Source: Massilia kyonggiensis (lineage in GTDB: Bacteria; Pseudomonadota; Gammaproteobacteria; Burkholderiales; Burkholderiaceae_D). From it: a stretch of DNA of 64,000 bases. The stretch's first letter is position 1. The number at the start of each line of letters is the position of its first letter. The DNA lies in NCBI RefSeq assembly GCF_024756235.1, contig NZ_JANUGY010000014.1, positions 1 to 64,000 on the forward strand, read 5' to 3'. The notes under the pieces are model-generated. The model was given only the letters and a program-made list of their open reading frames with translations. It was not told the origin of the DNA and ran no database searches. This document shows, piece by piece, positions 1 through 7,468 of this stretch. The translations under genes were made by a program, and so were the position numbers.

Positions 1-48
1 GTCAGAGCCCGGTTTTGATCAATTTCCCAAGTTCGGGCTCTGACCCCG
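1..48. repeat. GGGGTCAGAG-family palindrome, left arm cut by window edge
   Basis: An arm GTCAGAGCCC at 1-10 faces the inverted arm GGGCTCTGACCCC at 35-47 across a spacer of about 24 bp. The same 13-base arm recurs at 27696, 30551, around 45.3 kb and around 63.2 kb, so this is a dispersed palindromic repeat. The element lies over the 3' end of the PEP-CTERM gene and supplies its last residues. It resembles REP/REPIN sequences of proteobacteria; that is an inference, since no RAYT transposase is visible in the window. Confidence 0.8.
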
Positions 49-636
49 GTTCCGGCGGCGCAGCGCCAGTGCCGCCAGCACGCAGCCCGTCGCGAAGACG
101 GGCAGGCCCGCCGGTTCCGGCACCGGGGTGGCCGTCACGAACGCGGCGTCGGCCCAGACCGTGGCGGATGCGCCCGGCATCAGGTCGATCGATGCGACGT
201 TGCCGCTCGTGCCCGGCACGTAGTTGTCGAGCGCCGCGTTCACCAGCGCGATCCCGAAACCGGTGCCGATCGTGCCGCCGGGGGCGACGTCGAAGGCGGC
301 GTCGAAGCTGAGCAGGCCGCCGAACGTCACGGCCTGCAGCAGTTCGTTGAACGTCTGCCCGTTGCCGAACGTGACCGCGGAGCCGATGTCGCCGCCGACG
401 TCGCCCACCGGCAGCGCGGTGCCGCCGAATGCGCCCGTGAAATGCGTCAGCGTGGCCGTCGCCGGCGTCGCGCCCGCGAGGGCCGCGAACGTCAGATCGA
501 GGTAGCCGGTGCCCGTCAGGCTCGTCGTGTCGACGGTGAAGTGATACATCGGACCGGCGTAGGCCGCGTTCGCGCCGCCGGCAAGCAGCAGCGCCAGCAA
601 GGCGCGTGTGAAGAAGGATGTCAGGTGCTTGATCAT
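19..636 (-). CDS. PEP-CTERM sorting domain protein
   Basis: A secreted protein of about 205 residues. It has a Sec signal peptide (KHLTSFFTRALLALLLAGG, then ANAAYA), a Gly/Ala/Thr-rich beta-type body, and a C-terminal PEP-CTERM signal: a VPEPAG motif, a hydrophobic helix and an RRRNR cluster. Such proteins are known to be processed by an exosortase and linked to exopolysaccharide export; no exosortase gene is in the window. The ATG at 636 is preferred over an upstream TTG at 651. The upstream GH30 gene ends at 648, so co-transcription is likely. The last residues (RGQSPNLGN) are encoded by the repeat at 1-48 and look like a graft after the normal Arg-rich end. The function of the body is not recognised. 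Confidence 0.85.
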   Translation of the reverse strand: MIKHLTSFFTRALLALLLAGGANAAYAGPMYHFTVDTTSLTGTGYLDLTFAALAGATPATATLTHFTGAFGGTALPVGDVGGDIGSAVTFGNGQTFNELLQAVTFGGLLSFDAAFDVAPGGTIGTGFGIALVNAALDNYVPGTSGNVASIDLMPGASATVWADAAFVTATPVPEPAGLPVFATGCVLAALALRRRNRGQSPNLGN

Positions 637-647
637 GGTCGAGTCTT

Positions 648-2192
648 TCAAAACGTGATGCCTTGCAGTTTCGGGGTGTAGGCGATGGTGCCCTTCGACG
701 GGTTGCCGAACGTGGTCGTCACGGTGACGGTGGCGCCGGGCGCGATCTGGTTCACGGGCAGTGCGATGTACGGCACGCCGTTCACGTCACCCTGCCTGTT
801 GTCGAGCGTGACGCCAGGCGTGAGGCCCTCCACCGCGAGCCGCAGGGCCGATGCCGTGAGCGTGGCGCCCGTCGTGTTCGTGAACGACACCGTGCCGCTG
901 AACTGGCCCGTGAAACGGTTCGCCGTCAGGCCGCTCTGCACGATCTTGACGCTGGCCGTGAGGTCGGCGACCGTAGGCTGGCTCACGAAGGTGCTTACGC
1001 TGGACGGTTCGAGGTCGGCGCTGGCGCCGCCCGCGATGACCGGATAGTCGCCCGCGTAGCTCTCGTTCGTGGCGGCCGACGTGACGTAGCGCTGCAGGGT
1101 GCGGGGCGCGCCGCTGCCGAACGCCAGGTCGACCCGGCGTTGCGCCGTGCCGTTGTTGACCGCGACGACGACGACCTTGCCGTCGCCGCCCTTGTACGCG
1201 GTCACGTACACGTCCGGGTAGGGGTTCTGCGTGGCGCCGATGCGCACGTAGCCGGGCCGCACGAACTTGGCGTACTGCGACATGATCCAGCCGCGCTTGC
1301 TGACGTTGCCGTCTTCCGTGATCAGGCCGTAGAACCGGCGGATGTACCACCACACGTACGCGCTGTAGTTCGCGGCCATGCTCCGGTGGACCTCGATCGC
1401 CACCGGCATCGCCTTGGCCCAGTCGTTGGCGTCGGACGTGCTGTCCGTGTAGTGCTCCGTCATCCACACTTCCTTGCCCTTGGCGCGCGCGAGCGGGTAG
1501 TCGCTGGGCGTCGTGCCGTACAAATGGCCCGCCACGATGGACAACTGGGCCGCCGCGCCCGCGTCGTTCAGGATCGGATCGGACAGCACCTTGCGCATGC
1601 CCAGCGATTCCGGCGCCATCAGCTTGAGGCCGGCAAAGCGCGGGCCCTGCGACTTGATGAAGTCGATGAACTGGGCGGACGTCCACGTGCAGCCTTCGTA
1701 GTCCGGGTCCCAGTCCGGCTCGTTCTGCACGGAGATGCCGTACAGCTGGGCGCCATTGGTGCGCATATAGTCCGCGAAGCCCAGCAGGTGCGTCGCGTAG
1801 TCCGGGTAGTAGCTGGGGATCAGGCTGCCGTGCGCGATGGCGTTCGACGTCTTCATGTACGGCGGCGGCGTCCACGGGGTGGCGAACAGCGTGACGCCCT
1901 TGGCTTTCGCCAGCTTCGCCGTCGGGACTTGCGTCGCCCACGCGGTGCTGGACGGGTCGATGCGCATCCGCATGACCGTCAGGCCGATCTGGCCCGGCCC
2001 CGTGCCGAACGCGGTGTCGAGCTGGGCGGGCGTCAGGTCGGCGATCCAGCCGGCGCCGTTATGCCCGCCGAAGCCGCGGATGACCTGGTAGGTCGTGGCG
2101 GGATCGATGGCGACCGTCTGGGCGAGGGCCGCCGGGAGCGCGGACATCGCCAGCAGGGGCACGCCCCATCGTAGCAATCGGTGTTTCAACAT
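648..2192 (-). CDS. GH30 family glycoside hydrolase (xylanase type) with extra C-terminal domain
   Basis: A secreted 514-residue enzyme. A signal peptide ends near SALPAALA, followed by a GH30 catalytic domain starting at TVAIDPATTYQVIRGFGG. The acid/base Glu is in SVQNEPDW and the nucleophile Glu in WMTEHYTDS. The aromatic-rich YVWWYIRRFYG segment and the late beta-rich domain fit glucuronoxylanase-type GH30 enzymes. Residues from about 410 to 514 form an extra Thr/Val-rich beta-sandwich-like domain that the neighbouring paralogue lacks. A strong AAAGGAGGAG Shine-Dalgarno precedes the ATG. It lies 33 bp downstream of the second GH30 gene, so a two-enzyme operon for glucuronoxylan breakdown is likely. 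Substrate is inferred from family, not shown. Confidence 0.9.
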   Translation of the reverse strand: MLKHRLLRWGVPLLAMSALPAALAQTVAIDPATTYQVIRGFGGHNGAGWIADLTPAQLDTAFGTGPGQIGLTVMRMRIDPSSTAWATQVPTAKLAKAKGVTLFATPWTPPPYMKTSNAIAHGSLIPSYYPDYATHLLGFADYMRTNGAQLYGISVQNEPDWDPDYEGCTWTSAQFIDFIKSQGPRFAGLKLMAPESLGMRKVLSDPILNDAGAAAQLSIVAGHLYGTTPSDYPLARAKGKEVWMTEHYTDSTSDANDWAKAMPVAIEVHRSMAANYSAYVWWYIRRFYGLITEDGNVSKRGWIMSQYAKFVRPGYVRIGATQNPYPDVYVTAYKGGDGKVVVVAVNNGTAQRRVDLAFGSGAPRTLQRYVTSAATNESYAGDYPVIAGGASADLEPSSVSTFVSQPTVADLTASVKIVQSGLTANRFTGQFSGTVSFTNTTGATLTASALRLAVEGLTPGVTLDNRQGDVNGVPYIALPVNQIAPGATVTVTTTFGNPSKGTIAYTPKLQGITF

Positions 2193-2225
2193 GACTCATC
2201 TCCTCCTTTGGTTGGTTTTATTGAC

Positions 2226-3452
2226 TTACTGGCTTACAAACGTGTTGACGCTGCCGGGATCGATCCACGCGGTCGCGACGCCGCCCGTCACGGTGTACTG
2301 CCCCGCATAGCCGGTGTTGTCCGTCGACGTGGTGCGGTATTTCGTGAAGCCCGGGGCGGCGCTGCCGACCTGCAGCTGCAGCTGGCGCTGGGACGTGCCA
2401 TTGTTGATGGCCACGACGACCAGCTTGCCGGTGGTGTTCCTGTAGGCGGTGACGAAGACGTCGGCATACGGCTTTTCCGTTGCCGCGACGCGCACGGCGC
2501 CGGGGCGGACGTATTTCGCGAACTGCGCCATGATGTAGCCGCGCTTGCTGACGTTGCCGTCCTCCGTCAGCAGGCCGTACGAGCGGCGGATGTACCACCA
2601 GACGTAGGCGCTGTAGTTGGCCACCATGCTGTTGTGCAGCTCCAGCGCCACCGGCATCGCCTTCGACCAGTCGTTGGCGCTGGACGTGCTGTCGGTGAAG
2701 TGCTCCGTCATCCACACCTCTTTGCCCTTGGAGCGGGCGAGGGGATAGTCGCTCGGGTTCACGCCGTACAGGTGGCCGGCGAGGATGTCGAACTGCGGCG
2801 CGGCCGTCGCGCTGTTGAGGATGGGATCGGTGAGCGGTTTGTAGAACGTGGCGGATTCGCCCGCGATCACCTTGTAGGTGCCGAAGCGCGACCCCTGGCT
2901 CGACAGGTAATCGATGAATTGCTGCGAGTTCCACAGGCAGCTTTCGTAGTCCGGCGCGAAGTCGGGCTCGTTCTGGATCGAGATGGCGTACAGCGCGGCG
3001 CCGCCGGCCTGCATCGTGTTCGCGAAGTTCAGCAGGTGCGTGGTGTAGTCGCCATAGCGGCTCGGCAACAGGCTTCCCTGGACGAGGCTGTTGTTGTCCT
3101 TCATGTTCGCCGGCGGCGTCCACGGCGTCCCGAACAGGATGGCGCCCTTCGCCTTGGCGAGCTGCGCGGACGCCAGTTGTGTGGACCACTTGCCGGGATC
3201 GGGGTCGATGCGCAGGCGCATGATGGACAGGCCGATCTGGCCCGTGCCGGTGCCGAACGCGGCGTCGACCTGGGCAGGGGTCAGCTCCGCCGCCCAGCCG
3301 GCGCCGCTGAAGCCGCCGAAGCCGCGCACGGTCTGGTACGTCGTGGCCGGGTTGATGGCAACCGTCTGCGCGGACGCACCGACGGCAAAGGCGGACAACA
3401 TGACGATCGCCGACGCAACGCGGCGGGTGGTGCGCGAAAAAGCATGGGGCAT
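2226..3452 (-). CDS. GH30 family glycoside hydrolase (xylanase type)
   Basis: A secreted paralogue of the next gene. The ATG at 3452 follows a GGAGA ribosome site and gives about 408 residues with the signal peptide RRVASAIVMLSAFAVGASA. The mature part begins QTVAINPATTYQTVRGFGG, nearly the same as the 648-2192 product. Catalytic glutamates are in SIQNEPDF and WMTEHFTDS, and YVWWYIRRSYG is conserved. It stops at SVNTFVSQ, where the paralogue continues into an additional domain. It is first in the leftward pair; about 280 bp upstream lies a LacI-type palindrome. The pair probably arose by tandem duplication, with one copy gaining or losing the C-terminal module. Confidence 0.9.
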   Translation of the reverse strand: MPHAFSRTTRRVASAIVMLSAFAVGASAQTVAINPATTYQTVRGFGGFSGAGWAAELTPAQVDAAFGTGTGQIGLSIMRLRIDPDPGKWSTQLASAQLAKAKGAILFGTPWTPPANMKDNNSLVQGSLLPSRYGDYTTHLLNFANTMQAGGAALYAISIQNEPDFAPDYESCLWNSQQFIDYLSSQGSRFGTYKVIAGESATFYKPLTDPILNSATAAPQFDILAGHLYGVNPSDYPLARSKGKEVWMTEHFTDSTSSANDWSKAMPVALELHNSMVANYSAYVWWYIRRSYGLLTEDGNVSKRGYIMAQFAKYVRPGAVRVAATEKPYADVFVTAYRNTTGKLVVVAINNGTSQRQLQLQVGSAAPGFTKYRTTSTDNTGYAGQYTVTGGVATAWIDPGSVNTFVSQ

Positions 3453-3628
3453 GAACGTCTCCGTGGTTCGGGTTGATTGCCGGGCGGGGGCGGCCCGGAA
3501 GTTCACTGCGTGTGCTGCTTTTGCTGCGGACCCGTGCCGGGATCGCCGGCGGGCAGGACGAGCGACGCCCGTGCCCCTAATGGGGACACAGGATCGCCGT
3601 GAAAAAATGCGGACTGTCGGTGGCGCGG

Positions 3629-3691
3629 TCAGCGCGGGAAGGGACGAGGAAGGGGATGCGGTCGGCGGCGCGGGATCAGGGTGTGCGGCAT
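3629..3691 (-). CDS. Possible 20-residue leader peptide, Arg/Pro-rich
   Basis: On the minus strand an ATG at 3691 is preceded by CGGAGGAGAT, one of the best ribosome sites in the region. It opens a 20-codon frame, MPHTLIPRRRPHPLPRPFPR, that ends in TGA at 3629. The peptide contains 7 Arg and 6 Pro. It lies in the leader of the GH30 genes, so it could be a leader peptide or the start of a decayed gene. The spacing between the ribosome site and ATG is short (about 4). No homologue is recognised. Confidence 0.3.
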   Translation of the reverse strand: MPHTLIPRRRPHPLPRPFPR

Positions 3692-3733
3692 ATCTCCTCC
3701 GTTTATTGTTATTTACTGTTATTTCACAAACTT

Positions 3734-3749
3734 ATGTTTACGATAACAT
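3734..3749. promoter_or_regulatory. Candidate LacI-family operator
   Basis: ATGTTTACGATAACAT is a near-perfect palindrome (6 of 8 positions per half) around a central CG, the typical form of operators for LacI/GalR-type regulators of sugar genes. A weaker relative, TTGTTAGCGAGAATTC, lies at 3800-3815. Both are upstream of two secreted xylan-type hydrolases. The regulator gene is not in the window. The assignment rests on pattern alone. Confidence 0.4.
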
Positions 3750-3826
3750 TTTTGTTGCCACTATCTTATGCCTGGGTGAATGCCTGATCAAACCAAAGAT
3801 TGTTAGCGAGAATTCACAAATTGTAT

Positions 3827-4273
3827 TTATGCTAACTGGGTGGTGGCGGTGCCGCGGGCGTGGCGGCGCCGCTGGCCGTCGCGCCGCTCGAAGCGGATGG
3901 GAGAGGGGACCGGATGGGCGCCCGTGCCGTCCAGGCCGAACTCCAGCGCGTGGCGCAGGGCGCGCACGGTGACCGGTTTCGTGACGGTGGCGCTGAACGC
4001 GTGGTACAGCGGGGGAAAGGGTTCGTCCTCGTCGAGGAGCAGGATCGTGGGCGTGCCGGGTGCGAGGCGGGAGAGTTCGCCGGGCAGCGAGCGTCGGTCG
4101 CCGGCGGCGTGCGCGCTGGAGGCCAGGATCACATCGAAGTGCAGCGCCTGCGTGGCATTCAGCGTTGCCTGCGCCGTCGTCGTCTCGGCGACGACGTAGC
4201 CGAGCGACTTGAGCAGGGTGGCACTGTGGCGGCGTGCGGCCGCGTCGTCGTCGTATATCAGGGCGTACTTCAT
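3827..4273 (-). CDS. Receiver-like protein lacking the phosphoacceptor Asp
   Basis: A CheY-like fold of 148 residues. The acidic pocket is present (YDDD, D8-D10), as is the conserved Lys in TVTKPV (K98). The position where the phosphorylated Asp should follow FDVILA is a Ser (S52). It is therefore probably a pseudo-receiver. A basic tail (RFERRDGQRRRHARG) follows the domain. The ATG at 4273 is chosen because AGGAGGACTC precedes it; a longer frame to 4423 has no such site. It lies on the same strand as the 39-residue gene upstream and the GH30 pair downstream. Its partner is unknown. Confidence 0.7.
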   Translation of the reverse strand: MKYALIYDDDAAARRHSATLLKSLGYVVAETTTAQATLNATQALHFDVILASSAHAAGDRRSLPGELSRLAPGTPTILLLDEDEPFPPLYHAFSATVTKPVTVRALRHALEFGLDGTGAHPVPSPIRFERRDGQRRRHARGTATTQLA

Positions 4274-4376
4274 GATGAGTCCTCCTGGCTCAGGTATGGC
4301 GACCTCCTCATATTGTTCAACTGTTAATTTGTAACAAATGATACGGACGGCGATGAGCGGCAGATACGCTGCATCT

Positions 4377-4496
4377 TCAGTGGAAGAACAGCGGCGCGAA
4401 GCCGGCAAGCGCATCGGTTTCACACAGGAGCCACGTGGCCATGCCCGTGAGTGCGAGCCAGGCTGCGGTAAAGGGGGCGGGCAGGAAGCGGACCAT
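4377..4496 (-). CDS. Small single-span hydrophobic protein (39 aa)
   Basis: A short minus-strand frame opens at ATG 4496 after a strong ribosome site (CCGGAGGTTCATC) and ends in TGA at 4377. It encodes MVRFLPAPFTAAWLALTGMA followed by TWLLCETDALAGFAPLFFH. One hydrophobic segment fits a membrane span or an uncleaved signal. It precedes the receiver-like gene by about 100 bp on the same strand, so the two may share a transcript. No family is recognised; the case rests on the ribosome site and composition. Confidence 0.45.
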   Translation of the reverse strand: MVRFLPAPFTAAWLALTGMATWLLCETDALAGFAPLFFH

Positions 4497-4708
4497 GATG
4501 AACCTCCGGAATGCGGATTGCTGTCGTGTTGATGTCATCTTAGAACGCGTGCTTGAGAGAAACTATCGGCTGGCAATCCGTCACGCTGTAGGAATAAACC
4601 TCGTCACCTTGTATGACCGCTTGTGGTGACTCGTGCATGGCCTCCTACGGGTGCTGTGGGTGGCGTCCTATGGTGTGCCGCCGTGCTCAGGCTTACATTG
4701 GCATCATC

Positions 4709-6421
4709 ATGACCACACACGATCCCAAACTCCTCCACAAGGGGGTGCTCGCGGTACGCCGCAACACCATCCGCCGCCTGCTGCATACGGTGTTCGGCAT
4801 CGAACACCTGCGCGACGGCCAGCAACGCGTGATCGACAGCGTCCTCGATGGCAGGGACACGCTGGCGATCATGCCGACCGGCAGCGGTAAATCGCTGTGC
4901 TACCAGATCCCCGCCCGTATCCTCGATGGCATGACGGTCGTCGTCTCGCCGCTGATCTCGCTGATGAAGGACCAGCTGGAAAAGCTCGGGGAACTCGGCA
5001 TCCGCGCCGAGCAGGTCAACAGCAGCCTGTCGGCGGAAGAGGAGAGGACGGCGCTGGCGGCGATCGCGGAGGGCCGCTGCGAGATCGTGTTCTGCACGCC
5101 CGAACGCCTCGTCATGCCCGAATTCGTCGACGTGCTGAAGGCCGTCAAGATCGCCCTCGTGGTCGTCGACGAGGCCCACTGCATCTCGCAATGGGGCCAC
5201 GATTTCCGCCCGGCCTACCTCGAGATGGCCGGTGCGATCGAGGCGCTGGGCCGCCCGCCCGTGCTGGCGCTGACGGCCACCGCGACGGAAGACGTGGTCG
5301 AGGACATCGGCAGGCAACTCAATCGTCCGAAGATGTACGTCATCAATACGGGCGTCTACCGGCCGAACCTGCAGTACGCGGTCGTGCAGGTGACGAATCC
5401 CGACGACAAGCTGCAGGAAGCGCTGCGCCTCGTGCGCGACACGGCGGGGACGGGCATCGTCTACGCAGCCACCGTAAAGGCGGCCGAAGAGATGCACCAG
5501 GTGTTGCTCGACGCCGGCGAATCCGTCACCCTGTACCACGGCAAGCTGCATGCGGCCGAGCGCAAGGCGAACCAGGACCTGTTCATGAACGGCGAGCGGC
5601 GCGTGATGGTCGCGACGAACGCGTTCGGCATGGGCATCGACAAGCCGGACACGCGCTTCGTGATCCACCTGCAGATTCCCGCGAACCTGGAAGCGTATTA
5701 CCAGGAATCCGGCCGCGCCGGCCGCGACGGCCAGGACGCCAGTTGCACCTTGCTGTTCCTGCAGGACGACAAGCGCGTGCAGCAGTTCTTCCTCGTGAAG
5801 CACTACCCGACGGCGGAAGAGATCCGCGCCGTGTACGACGCCGTGCACGCGCTGGCGGAAAGCGAGACGGCGACGCCGGACCGTATCGATGACGTGGCGG
5901 GCGACCTCGCCGGGCCGCACCTGAAGGTCTGTTTGAAACTGCTGAAGGATGCGAAGCTGCTGCGCCAGAACCGCAAGCTGGCGTACCTGCCCGGCAGCGC
6001 GGCGCCGGACGATAAGCTGTTCGCGGCGATGGCCGAGGTGTATCGCCAGAAGCAGGAACGGGACAAGGAAGCGCTCGAACAGATGGTATCGTATGCGGTA
6101 AGCGGTTTCTGCCGCTGGAAGCTGCTGCTCGATTATTTCGGCGACGAGGTCGAAGGCTTCGAGAAGTGCTGCCGCTGCGACAACTGCCTGAACCCGCCGG
6201 CCGCCGTGCTGACGGAAGATATCGAAATCCGCGACGACGAATTCGACCGCGAGCCGGAGGCAGACGCGCCCGCCGGTCCCGCGTTCGACACCGGCGCGCG
6301 CGTGACGGTGCCGAAGTATGGCGAAGGCGTCGTGCTGTCCGTGGCCGGGGACCAGGTCCACATCGAATTTCCGGACGGCGAGCAGCGCGCGTTCCTCGCC
6401 GACTTCGTGACGCCAGCATAA
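4709..6421 (+). CDS. RecQ family ATP-dependent DNA helicase
   Basis: A 570-residue superfamily 2 helicase that unwinds DNA 3' to 5' in repair. Visible motifs are Walker A MPTGSGKSLCYQIP, the DEAH box DEAHCISQWGHDFRP, the ALTATAT motif, and motif VI YYQESGRAGRDG. The zinc-binding region after it ends in CCRCDNC. There is no HRDC domain. Instead the last 45 residues (ARVTVPKYGEGVVLSV and on) form a short SH3-like or Tudor-like module. The start at 4709 (MTTHDPKLL) is the natural N-terminus; the upstream extension looks non-coding. Only 18 bp and an AAAGGAGGA site separate it from the ligase-associated exonuclease gene, so it is the first gene of that operon. Confidence 0.93.
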   Translation: MTTHDPKLLHKGVLAVRRNTIRRLLHTVFGIEHLRDGQQRVIDSVLDGRDTLAIMPTGSGKSLCYQIPARILDGMTVVVSPLISLMKDQLEKLGELGIRAEQVNSSLSAEEERTALAAIAEGRCEIVFCTPERLVMPEFVDVLKAVKIALVVVDEAHCISQWGHDFRPAYLEMAGAIEALGRPPVLALTATATEDVVEDIGRQLNRPKMYVINTGVYRPNLQYAVVQVTNPDDKLQEALRLVRDTAGTGIVYAATVKAAEEMHQVLLDAGESVTLYHGKLHAAERKANQDLFMNGERRVMVATNAFGMGIDKPDTRFVIHLQIPANLEAYYQESGRAGRDGQDASCTLLFLQDDKRVQQFFLVKHYPTAEEIRAVYDAVHALAESETATPDRIDDVAGDLAGPHLKVCLKLLKDAKLLRQNRKLAYLPGSAAPDDKLFAAMAEVYRQKQERDKEALEQMVSYAVSGFCRWKLLLDYFGDEVEGFEKCCRCDNCLNPPAAVLTEDIEIRDDEFDREPEADAPAGPAFDTGARVTVPKYGEGVVLSVAGDQVHIEFPDGEQRAFLADFVTPA

Positions 6422-6439
6422 AAGGAGGACGCCAACCGC

Positions 6440-7468
6440 ATGGGAGACATGGTCATCGTAAGGAAAGAAGGCCTGTACTGTGTGCCGGGCCAGTTCTACA
6501 TCGACCCGTGGCGGCCGGTCGACCGGGCCGTCATCACCCATGCGCACGGCGACCATGCGCGCTGGGGCCACCAGCACTACCTGGCCTCGAAACAGAGCGT
6601 CGGCATCCTGAAGTCGCGCCTCGGCCAGGACATCAACATCGAGGGCCTCGACTACGGCGAAACCGTCGTCCACAACGGCGTGACCATCTCGCTGCACCCG
6701 GCCGGGCACGTGCTTGGCTCCGCCCAGATCCGGATGGAGCACCAGGGCGAGATCTGGGTCGCGTCGGGCGACTACAAGGTCGAGCCGGACGCCACGTGCG
6801 CGCCGTTCGAAGCGGTGCGCTGCCACACCTTCATCACGGAATCCACGTTCGGCCTGCCGATCTACCGCTGGGATCCGCAGCAGGAAGTCTTCGACGACAT
6901 CAACCGCTGGTGGCGCCGCAACGCGGAAGAGGGCCGCACGAGCATCCTGTACGCCTACGCGTTCGGCAAGGCGCAGCGGCTGTTGTGCGGGCTCGATCCG
7001 TCCATCGGTCCCATCGTCTGCCATGGCGCCGTCGAGCCGCTGAACCGCATCTACCGCGAGGGCGGCGTGGTGCTGCCGCACACGCAGATGGTCAGCGAGA
7101 CGGACAAGGCGGATTTGAAGAAGGCGCTCGTGCTGGCGCCACCGTCCGCATCGGGCTCGCCGTGGACGCGCCGCTTCGGCGATTACTCCGACGCCTTCGC
7201 GAGCGGCTGGATGCTGTTGCGCGGCGCGCGCCGGCGGCGCGGCGTCGACCGCGGCTTCGTGCTGTCCGACCATGCGGACTGGCCCGGCCTGCTGGATGCG
7301 ATCCAGGCCACCGGCGCGCAGCAGGTGATCGTCACGCACGGCTCGATACCCGTGATGGTGCGCTGGCTGTGCCAGATCGGTCTCGACGCGAAAGCGTTCG
7401 ACACGGAATACGGCGAGGAGGATGACGAAGCCGTCACGGGGACGGCGGAGGAGGCGAAGGATGCGTGA
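6440..7468 (+). CDS. Ligase-associated DNA exonuclease, metallo-beta-lactamase fold
   Basis: A 342-residue metal-dependent nuclease. The metal site THAHGDHARWGH is near residue 35. AGHVLGSAQI, SGDYK and the late histidines (LSDHADW, VTHGS) complete the MBL/beta-CASP-like pattern seen in the ligase-associated exonuclease family. In Pseudomonas the homologous four-gene set (exonuclease, ligase, Lhr-core helicase, phosphoesterase) has been characterised biochemically as a repair cluster. The gene overlaps the ligase start by 8 bp, indicating translational coupling. An acidic tail (YGEEDDEAVTGTAEE) ends the protein. Confidence 0.9.
   Translation: MGDMVIVRKEGLYCVPGQFYIDPWRPVDRAVITHAHGDHARWGHQHYLASKQSVGILKSRLGQDINIEGLDYGETVVHNGVTISLHPAGHVLGSAQIRMEHQGEIWVASGDYKVEPDATCAPFEAVRCHTFITESTFGLPIYRWDPQQEVFDDINRWWRRNAEEGRTSILYAYAFGKAQRLLCGLDPSIGPIVCHGAVEPLNRIYREGGVVLPHTQMVSETDKADLKKALVLAPPSASGSPWTRRFGDYSDAFASGWMLLRGARRRRGVDRGFVLSDHADWPGLLDAIQATGAQQVIVTHGSIPVMVRWLCQIGLDAKAFDTEYGEEDDEAVTGTAEEAKDA

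Larger units (their letters stand above)
3453..3826. other. AT-rich regulatory region upstream of the GH30 pair
   Basis: A 374-bp gap whose part from about 3700 to 3830 is much richer in A/T than the surrounding DNA, as expected for a promoter region. It holds the palindrome at 3734-3749, a small ORF with a strong ribosome site at 3629-3691, and a wide inverted repeat GTTAGC (3802-3807) / GCTAAC (3831-3836) that runs into the end of the next gene. The long leader (over 200 bases) before the GH30 start leaves room for regulation. I see no recognisable RNA element. Confidence 0.5.
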
